Below the pieces are notes generated by a model. It did no database searches and had not been told where the DNA came from. It was given only the letters and a program-made list of their open reading frames with translations. A program made the position numbers and the translations under genes. This document shows, piece by piece, positions 1-8,087 of a stretch of DNA of 64,000 nt; positions within the stretch are counted from its first letter, which is position 1; each line of letters starts with the position of its first letter. The stretch is from Propionispira raffinosivorans DSM 20765 (GTDB lineage: Bacteria; Bacillota; Negativicutes; Selenomonadales; Selenomonadaceae), in the NCBI RefSeq assembly GCF_000381065.1, contig NZ_KB905850.1:1-64000 (forward strand), in the 5' to 3' direction.

Positions 1-159
1 TGGTATGAGCAGCTTGGCGGTGATAGCAGCCCTTTGGCTGACGCCATTCTGGACCGCATCGTCCATGATGCATATAAAATCAATATCGAAAGCTTGGATC
101 CCTCGAAAGATATTTCTATGAGAGAGATTTATGGCTTGGATAAAGATTTAACAGAGTAA
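1..159 (+). CDS. IstB-like ATP-binding protein of IS21 element, C-terminal fragment
   Basis: The first 52 codons of the window are open and read WYEQLGGDSSPLADAILDRI, then HDAYKI and a tail ending KDLTE before the stop at 157-159. The pattern WYE.LGD/S..LADAILDR.VH.AY.I is the conserved C-terminus of the IstB ATP-binding transposition helper that works with the IstA transposase of IS21 elements. The AAA+ core lies to the left of the window, so Walker motifs cannot be checked. Codon use is more GC-rich than the neighbouring genes, as expected for a mobile gene. Identity is fairly certain from the C-terminal signature; completeness is unknown. Confidence 0.85.
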   Translation, partial: WYEQLGGDSSPLADAILDRIVHDAYKINIESLDPSKDISMREIYGLDKDLTE

Positions 160-282
160 TCTTCGGTATCGGCTCCCGCGGCTCCGGACAGGCGGCTCAC
201 ACCGCTAGAACATCGGTTTCCTGTTCCGGACAAGCGGTTTCCGCTTCTCCGGAACCACGGTACTGCCGTACCGTAATATACA
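1..282 (+). mobile_element. IS21-family element, right-hand part only
   Basis: The left edge of the window lies inside an IS21-type insertion sequence. It holds the end of the istB helper gene (stop at 157-159) and about 120 bases of terminal sequence. The inferred element end is at position 282: read from the target gene, the element begins TGTATATTACGG, which fits the TG...CA termini of IS21 elements, and the interrupted gene is in frame exactly up to 283. The terminal part has GC-rich short repeats (cggctccggacaggcgg, ccggacaagcgg) unlike the AT-rich neighbours. The transposase istA and the other end lie outside the window. Confidence 0.8.
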
Positions 283-384
283 AGCGGCAATATATGCAAT
301 AGCAATTGGCTCTGTGCAGCCTAATGCCGGAACAAGTTCTTCCTTTAAAATTGCGATATACTTATCGCTGATTTTAGTATCCAT
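283..384 (-). pseudogene. L-cysteine desulfidase (UPF0597/YhaM family), 5' end cut off by IS21 insertion
   Basis: The minus-strand frame encodes MDTKISDKYIAILKEELVPA then LGCTEPIAIAYIAA, the characteristic N-terminus of the UPF0597/CyuA family of Fe-S cysteine desulfidases (the PALGCTEP motif). After 34 residues the frame enters IS sequence and runs to an IS-encoded stop near 205. I placed the start at 384 because a GGAGGTGA ribosome site lies at 393-400 with 8-base spacing; an ATG at 402 has none. The rest of the gene should lie left of the window beyond the IS. The family protein is about 430 residues, so this copy is inactive. It lies downstream of the cellobiose PTS genes on the same strand. 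Confidence 0.8.
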
Positions 385-446
385 CTTTATTGTCACCTCC
401 ATTTACTTGCACTACTTACAATAAAATTTGAAAACTACCTTACTTA

Positions 447-773
447 CTATTTATTGTTCTTTAATTCATTAATTTCATTTTGCATATAAATCATTTTTTC
501 AATCAGATCTTTTGCCAGCATAGAAGTCATCAAATGATCTTGTGCATGTACCATCAATAAACTAAGTTCTAGCTTATCGCCACTAGATTCTTGCTGAATT
601 AATTCTGTTTGAACTTTATGTGCGGCTATTAACCCTTCCTTTGCCATGCCTATATAACGATTTGCTTTATCCATATTACCAGCTTGAGCTGCACCCAAAG
701 CTTCAAAAACAGTACTCCTTGCATCCCCTGAATTCGTAATTAATTGAAAAATTTTCGATGTTAGTTCGTCCAT
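447..773 (-). CDS. celC: PTS lactose/cellobiose-family IIA component
   Basis: A 108-residue soluble IIA protein of the lactose/cellobiose PTS family, at full family length. It accepts phosphate from HPr and passes it to the IIB protein encoded upstream. The phosphorylated histidine is in MVHAQDHLM near residue 76, the family's diagnostic motif, and the protein is almost all helical as expected for the trimeric three-helix bundle. A ribosome site (AGGAGG, 779-784 on the minus strand) precedes the ATG. It is the last intact gene of the sigma-54-driven operon, separated from the glycosidase by a large hairpin, which may tune its level. Specificity for cellobiose is inferred from the GH4 enzyme and IIC. 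Confidence 0.9.
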   Translation of the reverse strand: MDELTSKIFQLITNSGDARSTVFEALGAAQAGNMDKANRYIGMAKEGLIAAHKVQTELIQQESSGDKLELSLLMVHAQDHLMTSMLAKDLIEKMIYMQNEINELKNNK

Positions 774-811
774 AATAACCTCCTGGTAGTAAAATTTTTT
801 GTCATAATATA

Positions 812-872
812 AACAATCTTCCCTTCTGTTCGAAATAGTTTTATGACTATTCTTACAGCAAGGAAGATTGTT
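812..872 (-). other. Intercistronic hairpin between glycosidase and IIA genes
   Basis: Perfect 11-base arms (AACAATCTTCC at 812-822, its complement at 862-872) enclose a second nested stem (AAATAGT/ACTATT). There is no clear T-run, so it looks more like an mRNA processing or stabilising structure than a strong terminator. Confidence 0.55.
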
Positions 873-928
873 ATCCTATCTACATAACTATATCGTTTCT
901 AACAATATCCTCTATTTTGTCTTTATAA

Positions 929-2266
929 TTAACTATTTTTTTCTATTTCCTTGATTGCTTTTGTAAATTGCGGCAAATAATCTTTATGTGCCAATAACAT
1001 TTCATTTAAGATTGTTTTAGCAATTTCCCCAGAAGGAATTAACGGATTGAGAATAAATGCTTGTAAAGCTTTCGCATAACTGCCAGTAACAGCAGCTTCA
1101 ATCGTTACTTCTTCCATAGCTTTCATCAATTGCACCATGCCACGCATAGCTGGTTTAAATTTTCCAAAAGTGAGCGGTCTAGGTCCAATACCTGTTATGA
1201 TACTACTTACTTCTACAACACATTCATAAGGTAAGTCCGTTAATGCTCCATGATTGCGCGTACTTACAACCATCTCTGTCTTTTTATTGTTCAATATTGA
1301 ACAAATAAGTTCACAAGCAGCATCTGAATAATGCGTTCCACCACGTTTCGTTAACTGTTCTGGCTTGTCTTTTAGGTTGGGATCTTTATATAGTTCAAAT
1401 AACTCAGCTTCTAATTTTTTTACCAACTCTGCACGTGTAGTGTGGTTTTCATAATTGACTAATTCTTTTTTTACCATATCATCTGTCAAATAATAATATT
1501 GATGATAGCTGCATGGTAACATTCCTAAATCACGAATCTGTTCTTCACAGAAGGGAACAAATTCAATATTTTCCATGGTACTTTCTTTCTGTTCAAATAA
1601 TTTTTCCATGACCAAGGATGTTAAATCATCGCCCGACTTATCGTATATTTTGTGCCAATGATGATGATTCAATCCTGCATATTGGAATATTAATTCATCC
1701 GGTGATTTTCCGATTAGCTTAGACTCCCGAAAATTATGATTTATTGGCACATTACACAAGCCAACCACTTTTTCGAAATTTCCATAATTAAGAACTGCTT
1801 CTGTTATCATCCCAGATGGATTTGTGAAATTAACAAGCCATGCATTGGGGCACAATTTTTTCATATCATTAACAATATCTAAAATTACAGGTATTGTCCT
1901 TAAAGCTTTAAAAATCCCTCCGGCTCCATTCGTTTCTTGTCCTAATACACCATATTTTAATGGTATACGTTCATCTTTAATTCTAGCGTCTAAGAGTCCG
2001 ACTCGAAATTGGGTCGATACAAAATCAGCATCTTTTAATGCTTCTTTTCTATCCAAAGATAAATGAATCTCCCAATCCAGTCCAGCTTTTTTGACCATGC
2101 GTCTTGCTAGATTGCCAACAATTTCCAATTTTTCTTTTCCAGCTTCAATATCAACTAACCAAATTTCTTTTATTGGCAGTTGATCTTTTCTAACAATAAA
2201 TCCTTCTATCAATTCTGGAGTATAGCTTGATCCTCCTCCAATAGTAACAATTTTGATTTTTTTCAT
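929..2266 (-). CDS. celF: 6-phospho-beta-glucosidase, glycoside hydrolase family 4
   Basis: A 445-residue GH4 enzyme that hydrolyses phosphorylated beta-glucosides delivered by the PTS, using NAD and a divalent metal in an oxidation-elimination mechanism. The N-terminal NAD-binding loop is GGGSSYTPEL; the metal-binding cysteine lies in GLCNVPIN and the histidine in GLNHHHW, both family hallmarks. I chose the start at 2266 because GGGAGG sits at 2275-2280; the frame is open up to 2296 but has no ribosome site there. It follows the IIC gene by about 40 bases. Beta rather than alpha specificity is inferred from the cellobiose-type PTS partners. In the cytoplasm it would yield glucose and glucose 6-phosphate from cellobiose 6-phosphate. 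Confidence 0.9.
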   Translation of the reverse strand: MKKIKIVTIGGGSSYTPELIEGFIVRKDQLPIKEIWLVDIEAGKEKLEIVGNLARRMVKKAGLDWEIHLSLDRKEALKDADFVSTQFRVGLLDARIKDERIPLKYGVLGQETNGAGGIFKALRTIPVILDIVNDMKKLCPNAWLVNFTNPSGMITEAVLNYGNFEKVVGLCNVPINHNFRESKLIGKSPDELIFQYAGLNHHHWHKIYDKSGDDLTSLVMEKLFEQKESTMENIEFVPFCEEQIRDLGMLPCSYHQYYYLTDDMVKKELVNYENHTTRAELVKKLEAELFELYKDPNLKDKPEQLTKRGGTHYSDAACELICSILNNKKTEMVVSTRNHGALTDLPYECVVEVSSIITGIGPRPLTFGKFKPAMRGMVQLMKAMEEVTIEAAVTGSYAKALQAFILNPLIPSGEIAKTILNEMLLAHKDYLPQFTKAIKEIEKNS

Positions 2267-2308
2267 GATATTTTCCTCCCATTGGTAACTTTTCAAATTA
2301 TAAAAACC

Positions 2309-3700
2309 TTATTTGTTCACGTCATTAGAACTTTCAGCTTCTTGTTTTATACATTGCTTCTCATAAATTTTAAAAAATGGATAATATATTACAAAGTCTA
2401 TTACAATCAAGCATAATATCAATGCTGCCGCATGCCAATCCATGGTAGAAAGGAATGCACCTATAGGTGCAGGCGTTGTCCATGGCGCAGTAACAAAAGT
2501 AGCACCGACTAGTCCCATCTCCGTAACCGTATAGGCAATAACGCCATTAATTCCCTGAATAAAGACAAACGGTAAAAATAAAATAGGATTAAAAATCAAT
2601 GGCAGACCAAAAATAATCGGCTCATTAATATTAAATAAACCAGGCAATAATCCAATACGCCCAATTCCTTTAAGTTGTTTCGATTTACTCCACAATAACA
2701 TAAAGACTAACGCTAACGTAGCACCGGACCCACCTAATTGCATATAGAAATCTTGAAATGGTGTCGTATAAATATGTTCCAAAGGCAGCCCTGCAATTTT
2801 ATCAGAAGCATTCGCCAAAAGATTGCTATCTAAAAACGGTCTGCTTACGCCACCGATAATGGCAGGTCCATGTAATCCTATAAACCATAACAAATTCATC
2901 ATAGTCGCTATGACAAAAGTGCCACCTGCGCTATCTACAGCACCAACAAATGGCGCTAGACTTTTCATTATAGCTTCCGGTATAAGCATTCCAAAAGTTG
3001 ATTCACATAATAAACTAATCAGATGAAAACCAAATACACAAATAATCAATGGAATGAGTAATTCAAAAGAAGAAGCAACAGCTGGTGGTACACCTTTTGG
3101 CATTTTTATTACAATATTTTTCTTTTTTAACCACCGAGCAATTTCAACAACCAGCAACCCTACTAGAATCGCCGTAAACATCCCTTTAGCATCCATGAAT
3201 TTCAAAGGTAATGCATCTTGTCCTAATTTGCTTATTAAGGGATAGCTCATACTATCATTTATTTTAGAAAGAACTACTACGCTTTGAGAAGGTGCCGCAA
3301 CCAACAAAAAAGTCGCAGCTGCCGTCATCGCACCAGAAAGTGGATTCATCTTGTAAGAAATTGATAAATTATACCCTACTGCCATAGCAACAAATAAAGC
3401 CATAATTCCCATAGTCATATTAAATGGTGCCAAAATTGTTGCCATATTGGCACTTGCCCAGCTATGCCACAGTAAAAGCATTTGAGTGAAAATATTGGGA
3501 TTATCACTCACTCGAGTAGGATCAATTGGTGGAAAAGCCATTATCAAGCTTATCCCTCCCACAATTGTCAAAGGGACAGCGGCAATAACACCATTACGCA
3601 CAGCTAAAATATGCTTTTGATTAGCAAATGAAGCAGCCATTGGACCAATTTTCAGTTCCAAAAACTGACTAAATTTTTCAAAAATGTTCATGTGATTCAT
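2309..3700 (-). CDS. celB: PTS lactose/cellobiose-family IIC permease
   Basis: A 463-residue integral membrane sugar channel of the PTS lactose/cellobiose family, at the usual length. It shows many hydrophobic segments (for example GVIAAVPLTIVGGISLIM near residue 35) and the conserved region GLLPGLFNINEPIIFGLPLI, typical of IIC proteins of this family around the substrate site. The ATG overlaps the stop of the IIB gene (ATGA), and AGGAG stands 7 bases upstream, indicating translational coupling. It would import a beta-disaccharide while IIB phosphorylates it. Chitobiose or other beta-glucosides are possible substrates; the GH4 partner suggests cellobiose-like sugars. Confidence 0.92.
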   Translation of the reverse strand: MNHMNIFEKFSQFLELKIGPMAASFANQKHILAVRNGVIAAVPLTIVGGISLIMAFPPIDPTRVSDNPNIFTQMLLLWHSWASANMATILAPFNMTMGIMALFVAMAVGYNLSISYKMNPLSGAMTAAATFLLVAAPSQSVVVLSKINDSMSYPLISKLGQDALPLKFMDAKGMFTAILVGLLVVEIARWLKKKNIVIKMPKGVPPAVASSFELLIPLIICVFGFHLISLLCESTFGMLIPEAIMKSLAPFVGAVDSAGGTFVIATMMNLLWFIGLHGPAIIGGVSRPFLDSNLLANASDKIAGLPLEHIYTTPFQDFYMQLGGSGATLALVFMLLWSKSKQLKGIGRIGLLPGLFNINEPIIFGLPLIFNPILFLPFVFIQGINGVIAYTVTEMGLVGATFVTAPWTTPAPIGAFLSTMDWHAAALILCLIVIDFVIYYPFFKIYEKQCIKQEAESSNDVNK

Positions 3701-4020
3701 GTTCTTGCTCCTAATGCCTTATTTTTATATAACTCTTTAGCAGCCTGCAAAATTTGATCTCCTCTGCAGCGTCCATAATCCATAGTGTTAATTACGGCTA
3801 CAGGAATATTTACCCCCGCAATCTCTTGAAACTCATCCTTTTTAAATCGAACTTGCGGACCTAATAATACGACATCATATTCACTTACCACGTCATGAAA
3901 TTGCTCAGCTGGCTCCGCTGAAATCACCCAATCTTTTTCCGTTTCACTTAAAGCATCCTGCATACTTTCTGCAACTAAACTAGTAGACATGCCTGCAGCA
4001 CAAACTAATAGTATTTTCAT
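3697..4020 (-). CDS. celA: PTS lactose/cellobiose-family IIB component
   Basis: A 107-residue IIB protein with the phosphocysteine loop LLVCAAGMSTSLV (Cys7), diagnostic of the lactose/cellobiose family. It takes phosphate from the IIA protein and transfers it to the sugar in the IIC channel. It is the first gene of the operon: the start lies about 46 bases downstream of a clear sigma-54 promoter (4067-4082), and its stop overlaps the start of IIC. The remainder is a normal Rossmann-like IIB domain with the conserved LLGPQVRF segment. No oddities are visible. Confidence 0.92.
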   Translation of the reverse strand: MKILLVCAAGMSTSLVAESMQDALSETEKDWVISAEPAEQFHDVVSEYDVVLLGPQVRFKKDEFQEIAGVNIPVAVINTMDYGRCRGDQILQAAKELYKNKALGART

Positions 4021-4066
4021 GTTTACACCCTCTTTTCTATATGAATTTATCTATACTTACTTATAT

Positions 4067-4082
4067 TGCAAATATCATGCCA
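4067..4082 (-). promoter_or_regulatory. Sigma-54 (-24/-12) promoter of the cellobiose PTS operon
   Basis: On the minus strand the sequence is TGGCATGATATTTGCA, matching the sigma-54 consensus TGGCAC-N5-TTGCA with only the sixth base changed and exact GG/GC spacing. It lies 46 bases upstream of the IIB start and downstream (on this strand) of an activator gene with a sigma-54-contact motif. Confidence 0.88.
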
Positions 4083-4093
4083 ACTTTTCAAGT

Positions 4094-4135
4094 AAAAAAA
4101 AGCGAGAGTTTTCCTAACGAAAACACCTCACTTTT
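4094..4135 (-). terminator. Terminator of the celR activator gene
   Basis: On the minus strand, AAGTGAG..GTTTTC pairs with GAAAAC.CTCGCTT and is followed by eight T. It separates the activator transcript from the sigma-54 promoter just downstream. Confidence 0.7.
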
Positions 4136-4146
4136 CCTGGCGAATC

Positions 4147-4206
4147 ATACACAATTCATACACTATTGCTTTTTCCACCAATAAATATACACTATTAATA
4201 CACTAT
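4147..4206 (-). promoter_or_regulatory. Candidate enhancer (UAS) for the PTS operon activator: two 20-bp repeats
   Basis: Two near-identical 20-base units occur at 4147-4166 (ATACACAATTCATACACTAT) and 4187-4206 (ATACACTATTAATACACTAT), starting 40 bases apart, about four helical turns. Each holds two tandem ATACACTAT-like half-sites. They lie about 65-125 bases upstream of the sigma-54 promoter, where enhancer-binding activators act, and the second overlaps the activator's stop codon. Binding by the neighbouring regulator is inferred. Confidence 0.65.
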
Positions 4207-6938
4207 GACTGTTTTATAATTTGCAAAATAAAGCATATCTCATCAATATTAATATCAAGCGAATATGCTTGCTCAATAACCTCTAGAGTCTGCTTTATTT
4301 TATCAATCTCTACCGTATATTCTTGTAATATATTTTTTTTATTTTTACACTCACGAGTTTTTTTACCATCCAGCAAAATATCAATCGCACAAGTTACGTG
4401 AAAAATCAATCCTACCATCGTATCTTTATCTATAACAATATGCAAAACATCTTCCAAATTTTTTATAAACAACTCAAAATATTGCTTGAATTCATCAACA
4501 TCAATATGTTTTAATTTGTCTTTAATAGCATCAAAAACTTGATTTTTGATTTCCATCATATCCGTTGCACTAACCGTTGTAATAACTTGTGCACCTTTCA
4601 CTAAATTTCGAATTTTATCATAACGGTTAAACATAATTAAATCTGATAATGAAATAAATGGAATCCCATAAAAATGTGGATTTATTGTACCTACAATTGC
4701 AATAATTGTACGATCATTTGCAATTTTTTGTAATCTTTTTTCCAATTCTTGATCATCACTAATAGACATTGGTAAAATTTCTACGTGTTCTGCCTTAACA
4801 TCCACATTATCTTCAATTAAGTTTTTAATTTTCACAGCACTACCTTCACCAGTTACACAAAGAGTAATAATGACAAATTCACTATTTACTTTAAAGTCCT
4901 TAAATAATTCTGTGCCATAGCTTAATGACATTGGAACTGTATCACGAAGTGATTGACATATAATATCAATATTATTTTCTACCGCTACTTTCCGTGCAGC
5001 CTCTAATGCCATAACCGTAGTAACTAAATGAATCACTCGCAAATCAATGCCTAATTCTTCACTAATTAATTCACCAAAGGTTCCAAGAGATCCCATATCT
5101 ACAAGTAAAATCACACTGCTAGGGTTATTAACTTTTATTAATTGTTTAAGTTCTTCATAGCAAATCTTTGAACTTTTATCTAGGTTCATATCATAAGCTA
5201 GCACATACTGAATTCCCAACAGACAATTAACCACTTCAGCCATTGAACTAGCTGTGCTTCTACCATGCATAGCTATAACTAACAACGGATGATTTTTTTG
5301 GTATTCACCTTCTATTTTATCAATACTTAAGAACATTGTAATAAAGGCAATTTCCTCTACAGGTATTTTCACATCATATTCGTGTTCTAATTTGCGGCAA
5401 TAATCATGGACAACTTTAAATTCTTCCGGGTACTTTTCTAAAATCTCGCCAAATTTATAATTAATGATTGGTTTCCCTATTCGCATTCTTTCCAAGCTAG
5501 CCTGCATATGTAAACATAAACTGTGAAAAACTTTAACAGGAAAAACTTTGTGCAATTCTTTGCCAGCATAACCTAGTAAACCATCAACAAATTTAATTGT
5601 ATTTGCATTTACAATTTTAGAAATTTCCATTGTATAGTCATCAAAATTTCTGATATATTTATTAAAATAACCTTCAATTTCCGTAGTCATTATAAGTCGA
5701 ATATCTTCTTCACTATATTGACGGCTATGCAACTCTTCCAATTTTTTTTCAATCTGCCCATAAAAGTTGTTTTTATATTTGCTTATATCTATTTCATTAG
5801 AAAATTCTAACTCTTTGCCAGCAAAAGAAAACCAGTGCTTATTTTGAATAATTTCTTCTATTTTTTCAGAATGATCCTTCAGATACAACATTCCTTGTTT
5901 AACATAATCAGGAAGATGATGTAATTCAATTGTAAATTTTTTCTGCATCTCGCCAATACAATCTAAAAAAGCATTTGCACAAGTTAATTTAATATCACTT
6001 TTTAATTGTCCTATATTGCCTATGCACGGATATAATAATAAGCTTTTTATTACTTCATCCGTTACAATGATTCGCCTATTTACCTGTCGTGACTCTTTTT
6101 GAAAAAAATCACGGATTAACAAAAATCGTTCTTCCAATGTCCGCTCTTTTAGCGACGGAATATAAATCGTCATAGGAATTCTGCGTTTAAATGTTTGCAA
6201 TAAGGATGTATCTACTTGTTCTGTAGTCGCACACACCAGAAGAATATTGACTTTCTTTTTTACTGTATCTCCCAACGAACAAAATTCACCCTTATCTATT
6301 AAATAAAATAAAAGTTCCTGCCCTTCCGCAGGCAAACGATGAATTTCATCCAAAAACAGTACGCCTCCATCAGCTTTTTCAACGATGCCATGATGTTCTC
6401 GATCTGCACCAGTATACGCACCTTTTTTATATCCAAATAATTGTCCTATGAGTAATTGTGGATTATTTGAATAATCTGCACAATTGAATTCTATAAATGG
6501 AGAATTCAAAGGCATCACACCATTCTCACTAGCAAACTTATGCATTAAGCTAGCAAACATGGTTTTTCCGACACCTGTAGGTCCTAAAAGTAAAGTATGA
6601 ATTCCCTTTGGAGGATATAACACTGCGGCCTTCGCCTGCCGAATTATTTTTTTTAAGCTGCCGCTACTTCCAATCAATGTAGAAAAACTAACCACATCGT
6701 TACTCATATAGATTGTTTTTTCTATTTCATCGGAAATAACATATCTAACTGGACGACCCTCTATTTTTTTAAGTTGTCCTTTTCGATAAAGCTTATTTAA
6801 TACGGCACTCACATTACTTCGAAGTGATCCTACATATCGTGTAATCTCATTCGTTGTATGCCCTTGTCCGATTTTATTGTTTACACTCTTTATCTCTAAA
6901 AATTCAAATATTTTTTCTTCTAAACTTTTTTTCTCCAT
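4203..6938 (-). CDS. celR: LevR/CelR-type sigma-54 activator with PRD and EIIA domains
   Basis: A 911-residue PTS-controlled transcription activator. In order it shows an N-terminal winged-helix region (about 10-65), an AAA+ domain with Walker A LLGPTGVGKT, Walker B VLFLDEIHRLP and a sigma-54-contact loop GAYTGA (variant of GAFTGA), a first PRD (histidine in SLCLHMQASLERM), a mannose-type EIIA domain with AMHGRSTASSMAEV, a GAT/IIB-like stretch, and a C-terminal PRD. Phosphorylation of PRD and EIIA histidines by HPr or sugar-specific PTS proteins normally sets activity. I chose 6938 because GGAGGA precedes it by about 5 bases; 6950 is an alternative. It lies upstream of and colinear with the operon it probably activates through the repeats at 4147-4206. 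Confidence 0.92.
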   Translation of the reverse strand: MEKKSLEEKIFEFLEIKSVNNKIGQGHTTNEITRYVGSLRSNVSAVLNKLYRKGQLKKIEGRPVRYVISDEIEKTIYMSNDVVSFSTLIGSSGSLKKIIRQAKAAVLYPPKGIHTLLLGPTGVGKTMFASLMHKFASENGVMPLNSPFIEFNCADYSNNPQLLIGQLFGYKKGAYTGADREHHGIVEKADGGVLFLDEIHRLPAEGQELLFYLIDKGEFCSLGDTVKKKVNILLVCATTEQVDTSLLQTFKRRIPMTIYIPSLKERTLEERFLLIRDFFQKESRQVNRRIIVTDEVIKSLLLYPCIGNIGQLKSDIKLTCANAFLDCIGEMQKKFTIELHHLPDYVKQGMLYLKDHSEKIEEIIQNKHWFSFAGKELEFSNEIDISKYKNNFYGQIEKKLEELHSRQYSEEDIRLIMTTEIEGYFNKYIRNFDDYTMEISKIVNANTIKFVDGLLGYAGKELHKVFPVKVFHSLCLHMQASLERMRIGKPIINYKFGEILEKYPEEFKVVHDYCRKLEHEYDVKIPVEEIAFITMFLSIDKIEGEYQKNHPLLVIAMHGRSTASSMAEVVNCLLGIQYVLAYDMNLDKSSKICYEELKQLIKVNNPSSVILLVDMGSLGTFGELISEELGIDLRVIHLVTTVMALEAARKVAVENNIDIICQSLRDTVPMSLSYGTELFKDFKVNSEFVIITLCVTGEGSAVKIKNLIEDNVDVKAEHVEILPMSISDDQELEKRLQKIANDRTIIAIVGTINPHFYGIPFISLSDLIMFNRYDKIRNLVKGAQVITTVSATDMMEIKNQVFDAIKDKLKHIDVDEFKQYFELFIKNLEDVLHIVIDKDTMVGLIFHVTCAIDILLDGKKTRECKNKKNILQEYTVEIDKIKQTLEVIEQAYSLDINIDEICFILQIIKQS

Positions 6939-7395
6939 AAAGTCCTCCATATTTCACCTAAAGCACCTATACTGAGTTAAATTAATGGGGTGAATTGGCA
7001 ACAGTTCATTGGTTTTTTCCATAATTAGTTGAATATATACTTTATTTAATTGTACTAAATTGCATTTTTTATTGCAGTGATATCTCTGGTTATACCATAA
7101 ATGAAATCGATCTGCAACCTGAAAAATAGCCGTGGATCAATACTTAGACTATCAGTATTGATCCGCGGCTATTTTTCTTTACAGGCTCGCTTTATCTTTT
7201 CACTCCACGAAGGGAGGCTTTCAGAGATCACCTATAGACTTTTTTTAGTTTCTATAAGTGATTTCCATTTACCACAAAAACAATTTCACGTCTTTCCTTA
7301 CAGTTTAAATTCCCCATCATGCTTTGCCTGCATTTCTTCCTCTGAAGCATCATAACAATGGTCACTATGTGGAGCCAGAATCAGCAATAACTATA
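6939..7395. other. Long intergenic region with two inverted repeats and a possible ORF remnant
   Basis: No convincing complete gene is present. A 23-base-arm inverted repeat (7122-7176) and a weaker one (7226-7262, GATCACCTATAGA against TCTATAAGTGAT) occur. On the minus strand at 7298-7387 a short frame reads LILAPHSDHCYDASEEEMQA ending EFKL; it looks protein-like but has no good start or ribosome site, so it may be a gene remnant. The plus-strand open frame at 7101-7355 is formed by the repeats and is not believed. Confidence 0.45.
7122..7176. terminator. Long inverted repeat, probable bidirectional terminator
   Basis: AAAAATAGCCGTGGATCAATACT pairs with its complement over 23 bases with one mismatch and a 9-base loop; both flanks give T-runs, so it can terminate in either direction. 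It lies between the remnant region and the activator gene. The arms are unusually long for an intrinsic terminator. Confidence 0.6.
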
Positions 7396-7977
7396 CTATT
7401 GATTGATCCATAGTCCGTGCTCTTTACAGCAATAATAAAGTGTTCCACGCTGACGTTTTGGAAAGCGCACTTCACCGCCTTGTTCCGGATATAACTTGAT
7501 CAGAAGCACTCGGTCACAAGTTACATAAGCAAAAAAAGTGAGGTAATGCTTTTTTGTCATTTCATGTTTAAATGTGATGTAAAAATCATCCTCAATTTCT
7601 TCTACATTTATTTTGTGCAAATCATCTGCTGGTTTGGCTACGAGTGGCAAAAGTTTCCGACCGCAACAAGAAATCGTTGCCTCACCTGTAGCCGTTAAGA
7701 TATTTCCACAAGTAGGGCATTCATAAAATTTAATTCGTTTCATATTGCCTCCATCGATATCATTCGGATCTAAATTTCCTAATAGGATTTTTTCAATATG
7801 TACGCCCAAGATATCAGAAAGAGATTTTAATAAAGATACATCTGGACAGCCCAAGCCGCGTTCCCATTTGGATATAGTTTTATCGCTGATATTCATTGCA
7901 TCTGCCAGTTGTTTTTGTGTCATCTTCTTTTCTTTACGCAAATCAAAAATTAGTTTTCCACCCCTGCTGCAATCCAT
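7396..7977 (-). CDS. XRE-type regulator with C-terminal desulfoferrodoxin-like domain
   Basis: A 193-residue two-domain protein. Residues about 5-65 form an XRE helix-turn-helix (LRKEKKMTQKQLADAMNISD, then KTISKWERGLGCPDVSLL). After a linker, YECPTCGNILTATG with a later SCCGRKL gives a rubredoxin/desulfoferrodoxin-like four-cysteine site, and the C-terminus (KHYLTFFAYVTCDRVLLIKLYPE ... YYCCKEHGLW, quoted in parts) resembles the superoxide-reductase-like fold. It is probably a DNA-binding redox or metal sensor, an inference. The start at 7977 has GGGGGTGAG five bases upstream; 7992 lacks a site. No obvious operon partner exists; targets are unknown. Confidence 0.78.
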   Translation of the reverse strand: MDCSRGGKLIFDLRKEKKMTQKQLADAMNISDKTISKWERGLGCPDVSLLKSLSDILGVHIEKILLGNLDPNDIDGGNMKRIKFYECPTCGNILTATGEATISCCGRKLLPLVAKPADDLHKINVEEIEDDFYITFKHEMTKKHYLTFFAYVTCDRVLLIKLYPEQGGEVRFPKRQRGTLYYCCKEHGLWINQ

Positions 7978-8087
7978 CTTGCTCACCCCCATACATTTAT
8001 CATAACCATATAAGCCTCACGATTCAATAAACGTTCCGTAGAGTTAGCCGAATATTTATGCATCTGAAACATTTATGTTCCTAAAAT

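Noticed and set aside
7101-7355. Plus-strand 84-residue open frame
   Set aside because: It runs through both inverted repeats, has no ribosome site and reads as low-quality sequence.
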